Assembly (NCBI RefSeq): GCF_017357525.1
Contig: NZ_CP036172.1
Coordinates: 2,516,561 to 2,580,560 of the forward strand
Reading direction: 5' to 3'
Length of the DNA stretch: 64,000 nt
Source: Methanofollis aquaemaris
Lineage (GTDB): Archaea > Halobacteriota > Methanomicrobia > Methanomicrobiales > Methanofollaceae
This document shows positions 1 through 8,882 of the stretch, one piece after another. The position numbers and the translations under genes are program-made. The notes under the pieces were generated by a model. It saw only the letters and a list, made by a program, of their open reading frames with translations. It was not told the DNA's origin and did no database searches. The stretch's first letter is position 1; every line of letters begins with the position of its first letter.

Positions 1-74
1 AGGTAATAGAGGCGGCGGGGGCAGTAGAGGAACTGGTTGAGGTCTGAGATGTTGACGAGATCGGGCTCACTCAC
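1..74 (-). CDS. cas4: Cas4 exonuclease, N-terminal fragment (cut by window edge)
   Basis: Reading the minus strand from a GTG at 74, the first residues are MSEPDLVNISDLNQFLYCPR followed by RLYY, up to the window edge. An early cysteine in the context QFLYCPRR is typical of Cas4, a RecB-like iron-sulfur exonuclease that helps Cas1-Cas2 select and trim new spacers. GTG is preferred because the only nearby ATG is out of frame and hits a stop at once, and a GGTGAT sequence lies just upstream. The gene begins 16 bases after the cas3 stop, so it is the next gene of the same type I-D operon; cas1 and cas2 would be expected beyond the left edge. Only about 24 codons are visible, so the identification rests on the N-terminal motif and the context. 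Confidence 0.8.
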   Translation of the reverse strand, partial: MSEPDLVNISDLNQFLYCPRRLYY

Positions 75-89
75 ATGATCACCGGAACA

Positions 90-1916
90 TTACTGTACCT
101 TAATCACCTGATTGTCCCAGAGAATGACTTCCTCCGGGGCCAGCATTCGGCCCGGATCGATGGAGTATAGCAGATCTCCAAGATATTTAATCAGAAATTT
201 CTTCTGCCCAAGAGAATACCCCTGCAATGCCTGGTCCGTGAGAGGCATAATTATGGCCTTTAGGGCCTCGCTACGGAGGGGGTATTCAACAGGTTCAGGG
301 ATATATGGAAGAATTATTGCCTGAACAAAAGGTCCATCGATATCGCTTGAAATTTCTTCCAGTTCTATTCCCTCCGGAGTTTCTCTGATCTCAACCGGTG
401 TTCTGTTCAGGACCGCGAGGAGGTCATACACAGTCTGGCGGACTTCATGCCCCCGCACGTACCTCACATTACCTCGTAATGCACGACCACGGAGACTCTG
501 GCAGGCCTTCTTGATATCATCGATAAAGTACATCAACCGGTCCATGTCTTTATTCGCCAGCTCCGGGTTCCGTTTATCCAATAGTATGAAGAAAGTCTTC
601 CATATGGTATAGCCTGGTCCACTCTCTGGAGATGCGAAATATCCCTTCAGATCTTCTTTCCTGCGCCTGTATTGATCTATGGTCAACGCCTGGCGAAACG
701 TAAAGAGAATTTTTACCTTATCGACATTGAGAGAATAATCCGTAGAGATATCCTTCATGGTCTTTATAAAATCCGGATAACTGATAATGCCCTGAGGAAA
801 GAGATGTTCGATTCCTTTTTGAGTGAAAAGATAACAGACTGCGGGCTCGTGACGGGCGGCCCGCCCGAACCGCTGGACAAACGAATCAATGTTATATCCC
901 TCCTCCATAAAGAGCAGCGAGATGGGATAGTTCAGCCCGACCTCACTTTTGTTTGTCGAGATCAGGATTGGCTTCGTTAAATTTGGTTTCTCCCCGATCT
1001 GATTTGTATCATATCCGTTATCCTTTTCAGACAACGCGTAGACCTCAGGACATTCCTGATACAACCTGCGGAAAAATTGGTTGCTGTCCCGCACACTGTC
1101 AAAGATCAGGAGGATGGATGGTTCCCCACCTCTTACGCTCTGGAGAGCGGACCGCAGAATTTGTACAACCTCTGCAAAATGATCAAGAATCTTCCCCTGA
1201 AAAAATGACACATCTGTTTTATGTCGGATCTTGCTTCCTTCCCTTCGATTGTTGTTCTCCATCGGTTCGGCGATGATTTCGGCTATTGATTGAGGAAGAC
1301 GCTCTTCACCGATCCGAACGAGGTTCTGAAGGAGATCGATGACCTCATCCTTTGGAGTTGCAGAACTCAGGATAACTCTGTTGTAGCAGCCATTCTGGAA
1401 GAGTGCGATCTGCATCAGAATGCCGCTCAACTCAAATTCCTGATAGGCATGGAATTCATCATAAACCACATAAGAGAACTGCCTGAACACATCGAGAAGG
1501 TTCTCTTCTGGATTACGATACATCCGCCCTATTATTGCCTGGAAGATATCAGGGTTTGTTAAAATGATATTATGTCGGGCAATGAGACCCCAGAGTTCAT
1601 TGCTCCGTTCAGAGCCCTTCAGATGCAGATCCTTTGATGATAATGTCGCAACAGAGTATCCTCTCTTTCTGAAATAATCCATTTGACTTGCGATGAGTGC
1701 GTTTGTCGGATAGAGGAGCAGAACCTTTTCCTCTTCTTTCAGCAGGTACTCAAAGCACGAGGTCTTCCCGGCCCCGGTCGGGGCGACAAGATGGATAACA
1801 TCCGCGTTCCCCTCCTGGACGCACTCGATGAAATCCTGCTGAAATTGTCTGGGCCTCTGGGAATCATCTCCGCCGTCAGGGCCGAGCGGGATATAGACTT
1901 CATCAACAGTTGTCAT
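90..1916 (-). CDS. cas3: Cas3' helicase of type I-D CRISPR-Cas
   Basis: A 608-residue superfamily 2 helicase that unwinds target DNA after Cascade binding. Visible motifs in order: Walker A APTGAGKT at residues 45-52, a DEFH box in VVYDEFHAY (variant of DEAD/DEAH), SSATP as motif III, and QRFGRAAR as motif VI. There is no HD nuclease domain, as expected for type I-D, where the HD nuclease sits on Cas10d. The gene starts two bases after the csc1 stop and is followed 15 bases later by cas4, so it is translated from the common cas transcript. Base composition is more AT-rich than the genes right of 9 kb, which suggests that the operon has a history of transfer. Confidence 0.93.
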   Translation of the reverse strand: MTTVDEVYIPLGPDGGDDSQRPRQFQQDFIECVQEGNADVIHLVAPTGAGKTSCFEYLLKEEEKVLLLYPTNALIASQMDYFRKRGYSVATLSSKDLHLKGSERSNELWGLIARHNIILTNPDIFQAIIGRMYRNPEENLLDVFRQFSYVVYDEFHAYQEFELSGILMQIALFQNGCYNRVILSSATPKDEVIDLLQNLVRIGEERLPQSIAEIIAEPMENNNRREGSKIRHKTDVSFFQGKILDHFAEVVQILRSALQSVRGGEPSILLIFDSVRDSNQFFRRLYQECPEVYALSEKDNGYDTNQIGEKPNLTKPILISTNKSEVGLNYPISLLFMEEGYNIDSFVQRFGRAARHEPAVCYLFTQKGIEHLFPQGIISYPDFIKTMKDISTDYSLNVDKVKILFTFRQALTIDQYRRRKEDLKGYFASPESGPGYTIWKTFFILLDKRNPELANKDMDRLMYFIDDIKKACQSLRGRALRGNVRYVRGHEVRQTVYDLLAVLNRTPVEIRETPEGIELEEISSDIDGPFVQAIILPYIPEPVEYPLRSEALKAIIMPLTDQALQGYSLGQKKFLIKYLGDLLYSIDPGRMLAPEEVILWDNQVIKVQ

Positions 1917-1918
1917 TG

Positions 1919-2662
1919 TCAGGTAGCCATAATCTCTGGAACGAGGACGTCTTCGACAAATTTTACATCGACATCAAGGAAGTGGTGATCCCGGTAGTCA
2001 CTCCCGCGGACAAGGGTGCTCGCATGATTGTAAATATCGATAAGAGAGACAGCACCCTCACCGGCACCCCGTGCCGAAGGGATCCCGTAGACATCGTGCA
2101 ACATGAACAGGTTCAGGCAGACGGTTCTGGGGTTGGTCGTCTTTTTTAATCGCACTTCTCCACTTCGTCGAATCCCCATCGTCAGCAGCAGATCATCTGG
2201 CAGTGGTTCAAGAGACCACACTGTGAACGAAAACTCGCTTCCCGGTGCAAGGCCTATATATCTTCGAACCTTGTTTATCGCTGCGGGAGCGTCACTGCCC
2301 ATCCTCTTTGGGTCGGTCTTCGTAAACCTCCCTAAATCACCTTTGCGATTGCTTGAAACATTGACAGTCAGGCTTCGCTCTGAAAGGTATTCAGTACTTT
2401 TGAACACCTCCTCAGTATAGGTCAGGTGCAGAGGAACACCATCTGTTACAAAGAGACCCGTGGAGGCCAGTTCTTCATACTGGTGCTGATACGCTTCCTT
2501 CCCGTACAGAAAATATCGCTTTTTAAGGAGACCTAATGAATATCCGAGTGCATATGATAGAGCTGTGCTGCTCAAGATCTCACCGGTTCGGATTAATGTG
2601 CCTTCACTCGCTGCATAAAAGAGAGGCGAGTGGATCTCTGCAACATAGGTCGTCATTTCCAT
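1919..2662 (-). CDS. csc1: Csc1 (Cas5d), type I-D Cascade subunit
   Basis: A 247-residue protein placed exactly where type I-D operons carry csc1 (cas5), between csc2 and cas3. The N-terminus (TTYVAEIHSPLFYAASE) and a glycine-poor RAMP-like body fit the Cas5 group, which caps the 5' handle of the crRNA in the Cascade complex. ATG at 2662 is preceded by AGGTGA with good spacing; a second ATG two codons later is also possible. The gene starts 45 bases after the csc2 stop and ends two bases before the cas3 start. The product is named mainly from size, position and overall resemblance to Csc1 rather than from one diagnostic motif. Confidence 0.85.
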   Translation of the reverse strand: MEMTTYVAEIHSPLFYAASEGTLIRTGEILSSTALSYALGYSLGLLKKRYFLYGKEAYQHQYEELASTGLFVTDGVPLHLTYTEEVFKSTEYLSERSLTVNVSSNRKGDLGRFTKTDPKRMGSDAPAAINKVRRYIGLAPGSEFSFTVWSLEPLPDDLLLTMGIRRSGEVRLKKTTNPRTVCLNLFMLHDVYGIPSARGAGEGAVSLIDIYNHASTLVRGSDYRDHHFLDVDVKFVEDVLVPEIMAT

Positions 2663-2707
2663 GTTTGTTCACCTGGTCGCAGAAGAGAACAACTCTCAGC
2701 AATCATG

Positions 2708-3754
2708 TTAGTCTGTGCCGCTCTCTTCGGTTTTATCCTCTTTCTCAACAGTTTTCAGGCCTTCCTCCCTGAGAGTTACGAGGGCTTCCCTTAACACATT
2801 AGAACTGGCCTTCTCTTTTCGTTCACAGACGTTGATCGCTTTCGTAAGCCACTCCGGGAAGTCTTTGAAAAGAATCTTTTTGGACTCTTCTGTGAATCCA
2901 TCCTTGACAAAGACATTCCAATCCGCCCTTTTGTGCTCCATGATGTAGGATGATAATATGGCCTTAATATCGTCCACAGAAAGATCATCTGTATCTGAAG
3001 GAATGTGATCCAGAATCATCTCCCCGCAACTCAAGGACGAGTCGGAAGGAGATTGAATGCATCCGATGATTTCATTCCTGATATTTCGGCCGGTACGCGT
3101 TTCTCGTGCACCATACCGGCTGGTGTTCAGGATGTTGTGGAGGAGGTACAGGAACATCTCTTTTGTTCCTGCCTCAAGGGTAACGAAATGAACAAAGTGC
3201 ATGCCCGGTTGAACTTTCGTTGGGCTGAACAGGGCTTCTGACTGACCTCCCTTCTCGTTGCGCATAGTGCCGCTCTCATAGAGGGCATTATGTACCTCCT
3301 TGTTCATGAGGTCGTACCGCTCAAGGCTGTAGGTATAGCCTTCAATGACCCTACTCTTCTGAGAATATGTCGCCCCCGAAACAGTCCCGGCAAGACCATA
3401 GGTCAGCATGTCAGCAGTCTGAGATTTTTTCAAATCAGAAAGCGGTTCATTGTAGGTGTACTCTGGGTTGATAATATTCCCCTTATCATCCAGTTCACGG
3501 CACAAATTCAGGCCTGTGAGACGCTCTTTGCTTACGAACTTCTCTCCATTAACCTGTGCGTGCAGAACTCCGGAGAATTCCTGAGTCTCCGCCCGTTCAG
3601 GATCTGAACTCCTGAAAAGGGTAGGATCGGTTACCGTCCTCAATACAATAAGCGTAGTCGTTGGGCGTGCACGACGATAGATCTCATAGTTCTCAACGAA
3701 ACCTGCATCAGGCATATCTTTTTTCAGTCCATTCCAGTTCACATCATTCGCCAT
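2708..3754 (-). CDS. csc2: Csc2 (Cas7d), type I-D Cascade backbone
   Basis: About 348 residues; a Cas7-family protein that polymerises along the crRNA to form the backbone of the type I-D effector. Family-like segments include FVENYEIYRRARPTTTLIVL near the start and a glycine/threonine-rich central part (YGLAGTVSGATYSQKSRVI). ATG at 3754 is chosen because GGAAGG lies about eight bases upstream; the ATG at 3763 sits directly on that sequence. The start lies inside the end of cas10d (11-base overlap), which indicates translational coupling. The C-terminal 40 residues are charged and glutamate/lysine-rich, probably disordered. Confidence 0.87.
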   Translation of the reverse strand: MANDVNWNGLKKDMPDAGFVENYEIYRRARPTTTLIVLRTVTDPTLFRSSDPERAETQEFSGVLHAQVNGEKFVSKERLTGLNLCRELDDKGNIINPEYTYNEPLSDLKKSQTADMLTYGLAGTVSGATYSQKSRVIEGYTYSLERYDLMNKEVHNALYESGTMRNEKGGQSEALFSPTKVQPGMHFVHFVTLEAGTKEMFLYLLHNILNTSRYGARETRTGRNIRNEIIGCIQSPSDSSLSCGEMILDHIPSDTDDLSVDDIKAILSSYIMEHKRADWNVFVKDGFTEESKKILFKDFPEWLTKAINVCERKEKASSNVLREALVTLREEGLKTVEKEDKTEESGTD

Positions 3755-6296
3755 TTTTCTCATCCTTCCTTGTCACGAGAATATACTCAAATTCATAGAG
3801 ATCTGTGAGGGAGTTCTCCCACGTTACGATACCGTTCACACTCAAGAGTTTCTTATCTTTCAGGTAATCGGAAACACTGCTGACAAAATCCAGGCATTCC
3901 GCAGGGATATCTTTCCCTTTCTTTTTGCTGTACTGCTCACGGAGCACATCTTTCATGACCTCCGCAGATGCGAACCGCACTGCTTCATCTTCGGAAAATC
4001 CCTGTGAAAGGGCATTCATCAGCGATTCAAGAGTTGTGCGGAAGATCTTCACTTTTTTGTGCGTCCCGCCAAAACGGTGCGTCCCAAAGAGCGCCGCTCC
4101 TTTCTGTGCAACGGTTTTCATTTCCATATCACCATCATCTCGAAATAATGCATTCAAATCGTCCCCATGGGAAACAACCCACGGTTCAAAATTGTCAACC
4201 TGTCGTTTTGCAAATGGAATTACAAAAATCGGTTTGAACTCCTGGACCTGGAAAAGTCCTTTCAACGAGCCGAGGCGATTGATGAAATCCAGTTGTGCAT
4301 CTCTCAACCTTACCTCAGCGAATGATTTGATTGTATCAAGTTTTAGCGTCTTTTCAAGCCGGGTTGGCATTTCATTGGAGAATGCGAACGCCTGCATCTT
4401 GACCGTTGAATAGGGGGCGGTCACAATACAACGGCACCCGGCGGCGGTACACATCTTCAGTGCCGTATGGATTGCTCGTGCTCTCCACGTAGTTTTACTT
4501 GCAAGGTCCGGATTTTTGTTCATCTTCCCGGGAACCCGAATAGCCATTGGTTTGATGTGGAAAGGGGTTCGGAAATCGCCAAGAGTGAAATTTATCCCCC
4601 AAGCATCAGATTTGGTCGTGCTTGCATGGATTGCAACGCGAGAGAGCGGGGCCCGAAAGGCATCGAGATTGGCAAACGTATAGTCGAAGTAAAAGTAGAA
4701 GAACAGCAGATCTTCCCGGACATTGAACGAACTGTTTTCGATCAACCGATTTAACAACAGAAATTCGATCTGACATGCATCGCAATACCGTTTGTATTGA
4801 TCCTGGAGAGTTGTACTTTTGGTAAAGCCCCCTGATTGAATGAAATGCTTTCCTGGTTTGTAATTCTGGTGTGCTGGCGCTCCACACATAAAACAAACAT
4901 CTGTCCCTCCCTTAGGGGAGGGTAAATCCATACAAGCCAGGTCATCTTTATTCAGGAATAAGATCGTCTGAACAAACGGATCAAGGACAGAACATTCTTG
5001 ACTTAACTGATCTCGCAGTACTTTTGTGACTGCAGGATGTAATTGCAGAAGTTCGTCTTTCAATTCATCAGAACGCTGCACAATTTCGTGAACAGAGTAT
5101 GCTTTACATTTCTGCCCCCCTACGCCCTCTGTATCTGGAAAATGTTGTCGTATCTCTCCTATTTTTCTAAGCGCAAGGAGTGTACGTTGGTCAGTGATTT
5201 CAGTTTCGATCTTGGGGAAAGATGTCCAGTCATGACCACGCTTGTCATTGTAAATAAAATACGAAAGACAGGCAATCGCTTCCTGCAGGAGGGTGTCGGC
5301 GGGATAGGTCGTTTTGCCAAGAACACTTAGCAGGCCGGATTCTGTTCTTTCACGAACAGAATTCAAAAATACCGTAAAACGCGTATTGACATCAAGAGGA
5401 ATTGACAGAAGTGGCGCGATATCGAATTTCCGATCAGAAATGTTGGGCTTGGATTCAATATTCTGAATCAACTCTTCTCCGATCAGGTGTTCGAGAACGT
5501 GCGGGTCGAGGGGGACTTGCTCTGGAGCGAGGTAAAGAATTCCATGGGGTGACAGGAGAAGCGGAATACCTCCACCATCAGTAATTGCTCTCTTTACACT
5601 CCGGTAGATGACCTGGGAGAAAAGTTGTTGAGGAATGTCTGGAAGAACAATATGATGAGCGTCGAATCCTCGATCAGATAGTTCTTTGCAGATATTGGGA
5701 AGAGAATACTCTGATTTTCCCCAACTGGCAACTTTATCGCCGATCTTTACAAAAGATAGGAGTTTCCCAAACTTTGAACGACAATACCTCGACTCATGTT
5801 CTGCCTCGTCTGATTCCTGGGCATGCTGCACGAGGAATACGATATCATCAAAATATTCATTCCAATCCGGGAAATATTGCTTGAGATGAAACGGATCGGT
5901 CTCAAAATATTTTTCGATCGCGGAACGGTAGTTCCCCTTTATTTTCGTCCCGGTTTTTTCGTTCCAGAATTTCTGAACATCATGGAGTGTCAGGGCGGTG
6001 CAGAGAATTTTTACATCCAACATTTTGATAGAATGGTGATTGACCTGCTGCTGGTTATAGAGGTACAATGTCGCCCCAGTCAAGACCGCGGTAATAACAT
6101 GCGCCGGAAAACTGACATCTCTCTCATATTTTGCATCATATCGAGCCGATTCCCGGAATAAATCCGGGACAACTGTAGATATATAGTCAGTCAGGTAGGG
6201 TCTAATGGCTTCATATACATCCGGGGTTTCCTGTATCAACCGTTCACGTTCCTCATCTGTTTGAGGAAGCATCTCAATGTCTTTATCGTCTCCCAT
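3744..6296 (-). CDS. cas10d: Cas10d (Csc3), large subunit with HD nuclease
   Basis: An 850-residue signature protein of type I-D. The HD nuclease lies near the N-terminus: an HVITAVLTGATLYLY helix around residue 66 and the HD pair at 105-106 in ALTLHDVQKF. A four-cysteine zinc-binding motif follows further on (CFMCG and later CDAC). No canonical GGDD cyclase motif is seen; the only nearby sequence is SHGDD in the C-terminal part, so cyclic oligoadenylate synthesis is not expected. The gene overlaps the end of cas6 by 14 bases, with GAGGGA just before its ATG, and overlaps csc2 at its own end. In this subtype Cas10d supplies the nuclease that Cas3' lacks. Confidence 0.93.
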   Translation of the reverse strand: MGDDKDIEMLPQTDEERERLIQETPDVYEAIRPYLTDYISTVVPDLFRESARYDAKYERDVSFPAHVITAVLTGATLYLYNQQQVNHHSIKMLDVKILCTALTLHDVQKFWNEKTGTKIKGNYRSAIEKYFETDPFHLKQYFPDWNEYFDDIVFLVQHAQESDEAEHESRYCRSKFGKLLSFVKIGDKVASWGKSEYSLPNICKELSDRGFDAHHIVLPDIPQQLFSQVIYRSVKRAITDGGGIPLLLSPHGILYLAPEQVPLDPHVLEHLIGEELIQNIESKPNISDRKFDIAPLLSIPLDVNTRFTVFLNSVRERTESGLLSVLGKTTYPADTLLQEAIACLSYFIYNDKRGHDWTSFPKIETEITDQRTLLALRKIGEIRQHFPDTEGVGGQKCKAYSVHEIVQRSDELKDELLQLHPAVTKVLRDQLSQECSVLDPFVQTILFLNKDDLACMDLPSPKGGTDVCFMCGAPAHQNYKPGKHFIQSGGFTKSTTLQDQYKRYCDACQIEFLLLNRLIENSSFNVREDLLFFYFYFDYTFANLDAFRAPLSRVAIHASTTKSDAWGINFTLGDFRTPFHIKPMAIRVPGKMNKNPDLASKTTWRARAIHTALKMCTAAGCRCIVTAPYSTVKMQAFAFSNEMPTRLEKTLKLDTIKSFAEVRLRDAQLDFINRLGSLKGLFQVQEFKPIFVIPFAKRQVDNFEPWVVSHGDDLNALFRDDGDMEMKTVAQKGAALFGTHRFGGTHKKVKIFRTTLESLMNALSQGFSEDEAVRFASAEVMKDVLREQYSKKKGKDIPAECLDFVSSVSDYLKDKKLLSVNGIVTWENSLTDLYEFEYILVTRKDEKNGE

Positions 6297-7143
6297 TGTT
6301 TCCCTCTTGAATCATAGTACTAACCTGACCGCATCCACGTGCAACGCTGCTCCCCACTCCGCTGAAAGGTGCAAACAATGAAAGAAGAGTAACGGCATTT
6401 TTGAAGGTGATGGGTGCGTTTGGTGTAACCAGATAATTACATTCACAGACAAAGCCCTGTTTGAAGATTGGGCGCGGGTGATCTCTCTTGGCATCATGCA
6501 CCGTATTTACGAGGACACTGTAGGTTTGATAGGACTCGGGTTCTGGCTTTTCTATAAGATATCTCCCAAAATCATCCAGATCGATCCCCATCCGCATCTC
6601 TTCAGGGCAGACCTGATTCCACTTCGAGAGAAGAGAATGAAACACTGCAACCCGGTGGGGGAACATCTCTGTAACTTTACTGTTTCTAAATTGAATGCAC
6701 GTCGGAGTCAGGAATTTGAATGCCATTACTGGTCGTTTGTACTTTGTGACTTCAGCTATCATATCGGGATAAGTCAGAGATCTTTTTTTCACCTTCTCAA
6801 CGAGGAGTGAACCTTGATCAAGTGAGACCTTCGTGTCAGGTAGGAAGAGTGACAGAATCAGGGACTCATAAATCTCCTCTTCCTGAGGATCACTAATCCC
6901 TATCCGAATTTCGTAGGATACATTCGGGCTAAGGTACTTGTGTCCCGGTCTGCGCCCCCCTGAGAAATGTCCGAGTAACCCGCTTACCGATATTGAGTGC
7001 AGAGGTGTTTCGTGGATGTGGCGACTTGTATTTTCGTCTGTATTCTGGATACAGGACAGAATTGAAGAGTATACTTGGTACCCATCGTTATGCGGAACTT
7101 CAAACCCATTCTCCGGCCGCACAGTGATGGAGATCTGACGCAT
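6283..7143 (-). CDS. cas6: Cas6 pre-crRNA endoribonuclease
   Basis: Cleaves the repeat in the CRISPR transcript to release crRNAs. About 286 residues with the ferredoxin-like N-terminus (MRQISITVRPENGF, then YQVYSSILSCIQ) and the glycine-rich loop near the C-terminus (GVGSSVARGCGQV) that marks Cas6. Start choice: an ATG at 7161 gives six more residues, but a TATA-like TTTATATAA lies about 25 bases upstream of the ATG at 7143, so leaderless translation from 7143 is more likely. First gene of the minus-strand cas operon, divergent from csa3. Confidence 0.88.
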   Translation of the reverse strand: MRQISITVRPENGFEVPHNDGYQVYSSILSCIQNTDENTSRHIHETPLHSISVSGLLGHFSGGRRPGHKYLSPNVSYEIRIGISDPQEEEIYESLILSLFLPDTKVSLDQGSLLVEKVKKRSLTYPDMIAEVTKYKRPVMAFKFLTPTCIQFRNSKVTEMFPHRVAVFHSLLSKWNQVCPEEMRMGIDLDDFGRYLIEKPEPESYQTYSVLVNTVHDAKRDHPRPIFKQGFVCECNYLVTPNAPITFKNAVTLLSLFAPFSGVGSSVARGCGQVSTMIQEGNNGRR

Positions 7144-7162
7144 AATTAAGCATGAATTCATG

Positions 7163-7252
7163 ATTATATAAATATTTTGAATGTTTTGGGGGCCATATTT
7201 TCAAATATGAGGATTTTGATCCTGGGATTTGCGTAAATGTGCATATATATGG
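7163..7252. promoter_or_regulatory. Divergent cas6/csa3 promoter region with perfect inverted repeat
   Basis: Between the divergent genes lie a minus-strand TATA-like TTTATATAA (about 7164-7172) and a plus-strand CATATATATGG (7242-7252). Each is about 25-28 bases from its start codon, which implies leaderless transcripts. Between them is the perfect inverted repeat CATATTT-TC-AAATATG at 7194-7209, a plausible operator for a dimeric winged-helix protein such as the adjacent Csa3. Operator function is inferred from position and symmetry. Confidence 0.65.
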
Positions 7253-7274
7253 GTAGAGCCGAATTGCTGTTTTA

Positions 7275-7964
7275 ATGAAAACATATCTCTCTCCACTCGG
7301 GTTTGACACGTCTCATATCGTCTCATTGATCGTCACATGTGGTATTGAACGGGGAGACCGAATCTGTCTGATCAGACCAGGGTATGGGGAAGATGCACGG
7401 GCAGAGCGAGCCATTGATGATGTCAGGGCGATGAGCCAGAAGATCAGCGGTGACATCAGAGTGGATGTCCTGAAGATTGCCAGTCGCAGTATCGAGGACA
7501 TGACTCTCATGATCATGGACGAGATTTGTGCATCAACTCCGCCGGTTCTTCCAGAGGGGAATCTGATAGTAAATCTCTCCGGCGGCCCGCGTGAAGTGCT
7601 TGTTGCACTCAACACCGCCACACTCGTTCTCTCATCACACATTCATCAATGTGCAATTTTCTCAGATATTACGCGAGAGATTGAAACCTACATGCCGCCG
7701 CGCCTCCCCCTCTCGTTTGATGAACGAACGCTTCAGATATTGGCCGATATTGCCATGCACAATCCGACCTCTATTTCAGAAATTGCTGAAAGGGTTCAGG
7801 TCTCCGAGAGCACGGCGTCACGGGTTTGCGCAAAACTTGCATCCGAGGAGATGATCCAGATCCAGCAGGAAAAACGGAGCAAAATTGTAACACTTCAGTT
7901 CAGCGGAAAAATAATGCTCAAGGCAGGAGGGATCACTCTCTCAGATTTATCCAAAGTGCGTTAG
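7275..7964 (+). CDS. csa3: Csa3 CARF-wHTH transcription regulator
   Basis: A 229-residue regulator of CRISPR-Cas genes. The N-terminal half is a CARF (Rossmann-like) domain: LIVTCGIERGDRICLIRP, then NLIVNLSGGPREVLVALNTA with the conserved glycine-rich loop that can bind cyclic oligonucleotides or related ligands. The C-terminal part (about 145-220) is a winged helix: TSISEIAERVQVSESTASRV. It is divergent from the cas6-led operon across a 131-base gap that holds an inverted repeat. Csa3 proteins are known regulators of adaptation and interference genes. The ATG at 7275 is probably leaderless, about 28 bases from its TATA box. Confidence 0.9.
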   Translation: MKTYLSPLGFDTSHIVSLIVTCGIERGDRICLIRPGYGEDARAERAIDDVRAMSQKISGDIRVDVLKIASRSIEDMTLMIMDEICASTPPVLPEGNLIVNLSGGPREVLVALNTATLVLSSHIHQCAIFSDITREIETYMPPRLPLSFDERTLQILADIAMHNPTSISEIAERVQVSESTASRVCAKLASEEMIQIQQEKRSKIVTLQFSGKIMLKAGGITLSDLSKVR

Positions 7965-8014
7965 TTCTTACCCCGACAAATATATTTCTTAGAGAGAGTG
8001 GTATAACAAGGTGA

Positions 8015-8317
8015 CAGGGTAATGCAGCGCCTATAATCTATAAACGATTACAAGATTCTGTTGGAGACATCCACGACTACAACCACAGAGAATTAACAGA
8101 GATCGAAGACAGAACTGAGAGTGATAAATTGAAAGAAACCAACCCTGTACCAGAACTCTTCTGCTTCAAGGTCGTCGCGACTATCAAGGGAGGAGAAGGC
8201 AAGATGCACTATTACGTCACCGGCCCATCCATGGTCGACGTAGCCACTTGGGCACAGAAAACCTATTCCAAGGTCTGGTCCATCGAACTCCTCGGGCCGG
8301 CTTTTGTAGCTAAGTAA
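8015..8317 (+). CDS. Small protein of unknown function
   Basis: A frame open from 8015 to the TAA at 8317; the only standard start is a TTG at 8129, giving 62 residues. No ATG or GTG is available in frame upstream, yet the codons before the TTG also read like protein (DSVGDIHDYNHRELTEIED), so the real start may be non-canonical or the 5' end may be damaged. The body KVVATIKGGEGKMHYYVTGP looks like a compact beta-rich fold, and the end carries tryptophans. Not recognised as a known family. It lies 15 bases before the next small gene, probably in one transcript, between csa3 and the CRISPR remnant. Confidence 0.5.
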   Translation, partial: QGNAAPIIYKRLQDSVGDIHDYNHRELTEIEDRTESDKLKETNPVPELFCFKVVATIKGGEGKMHYYVTGPSMVDVATWAQKTYSKVWSIELLGPAFVAK

Positions 8318-8332
8318 AAGGAGATCTCAAAA

Positions 8333-8596
8333 ATGGAGCCCGAAAACGAAGACGCCAAAACTGTATGGAACAACCTCTACTATGCTTGTCTAGAAACAAA
8401 AGAAGAACCCTATCCACACGAGGTCATCGAAGATCTAAATAAAGCGATCCATGAAACCCTCGTGAAACACGGATACGAAGGGGAGATGGTCCACTCAAAC
8501 TCAGTCCACAGTTTCATGGACCATTTTGTCTTTGCATACGAGAGAGGATATGAAGAATCAATTGAGATCATTGTTCAGCGGTGTGACACCGACTGA
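8333..8596 (+). CDS. Small acidic protein of unknown function
   Basis: An 87-residue, strongly acidic protein rich in glutamate, histidine and aromatic residues (VWNNLYYACLETKEEPYPHE at the start, SFMDHFVFAYERGYEESIEI near the end), predicted to be mostly helical. ATG at 8333 is preceded by a good AGGAGAT ribosome site. It follows the preceding small gene by 15 bases. No family was recognised. Acidic small proteins beside a CRISPR locus can be accessory or phage/plasmid-derived, but nothing in the sequence fixes its role. Confidence 0.65.
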   Translation: MEPENEDAKTVWNNLYYACLETKEEPYPHEVIEDLNKAIHETLVKHGYEGEMVHSNSVHSFMDHFVFAYERGYEESIEIIVQRCDTD

Positions 8597-8762
8597 AAAT
8601 CACCCTTATTTCCACACCAAAAACCTACCTTGAAGCAAAAAAATGGCCAAAAATCCTCTAAAATTAGTGAGAAACAAGATTTGCATCTTGATCTATCATC
8701 TGCCTTGTTTTAAAGTATGGCAACAGAATGTATAAGTGGTTTAATTCCAGCATCGTAGGATC

Positions 8763-8882
8763 CTAACCAAGAAACACCTAAGTCCTCAAGACGCCATTAT
8801 TGGTACTGAGAAACTCGACGGTTCATGTGTTACAGTCGCAAACTTCAACAGCACTCTTCTCTTCCTCGTCAAAGCAGATTAG
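8763..8882 (+). pseudogene. Fragment of an RNA/DNA-ligase-like gene
   Basis: A stop-bounded stretch reads DAIIGTEKLDGSCVTVAN from about 8790. The TEKLDGS core matches the KxDG nucleotidyl-lysine motif I of ATP-dependent RNA/DNA ligases, with lysine as the adenylated residue. No start codon or remaining motifs are present, and a TAG at 8880-8882 ends the frame where the first CRISPR repeat begins. If the resemblance is real, this is a relic of about 40 codons. A chance KLDG match cannot be excluded. Confidence 0.35.

Noticed and set aside
3744-6296. Cyclic-oligonucleotide synthesis by Cas10d
   Set aside because: No GGDD motif is visible; the SHGDD sequence near the C-terminal part does not have the expected surroundings, so a signalling role with Csa3 was not claimed.
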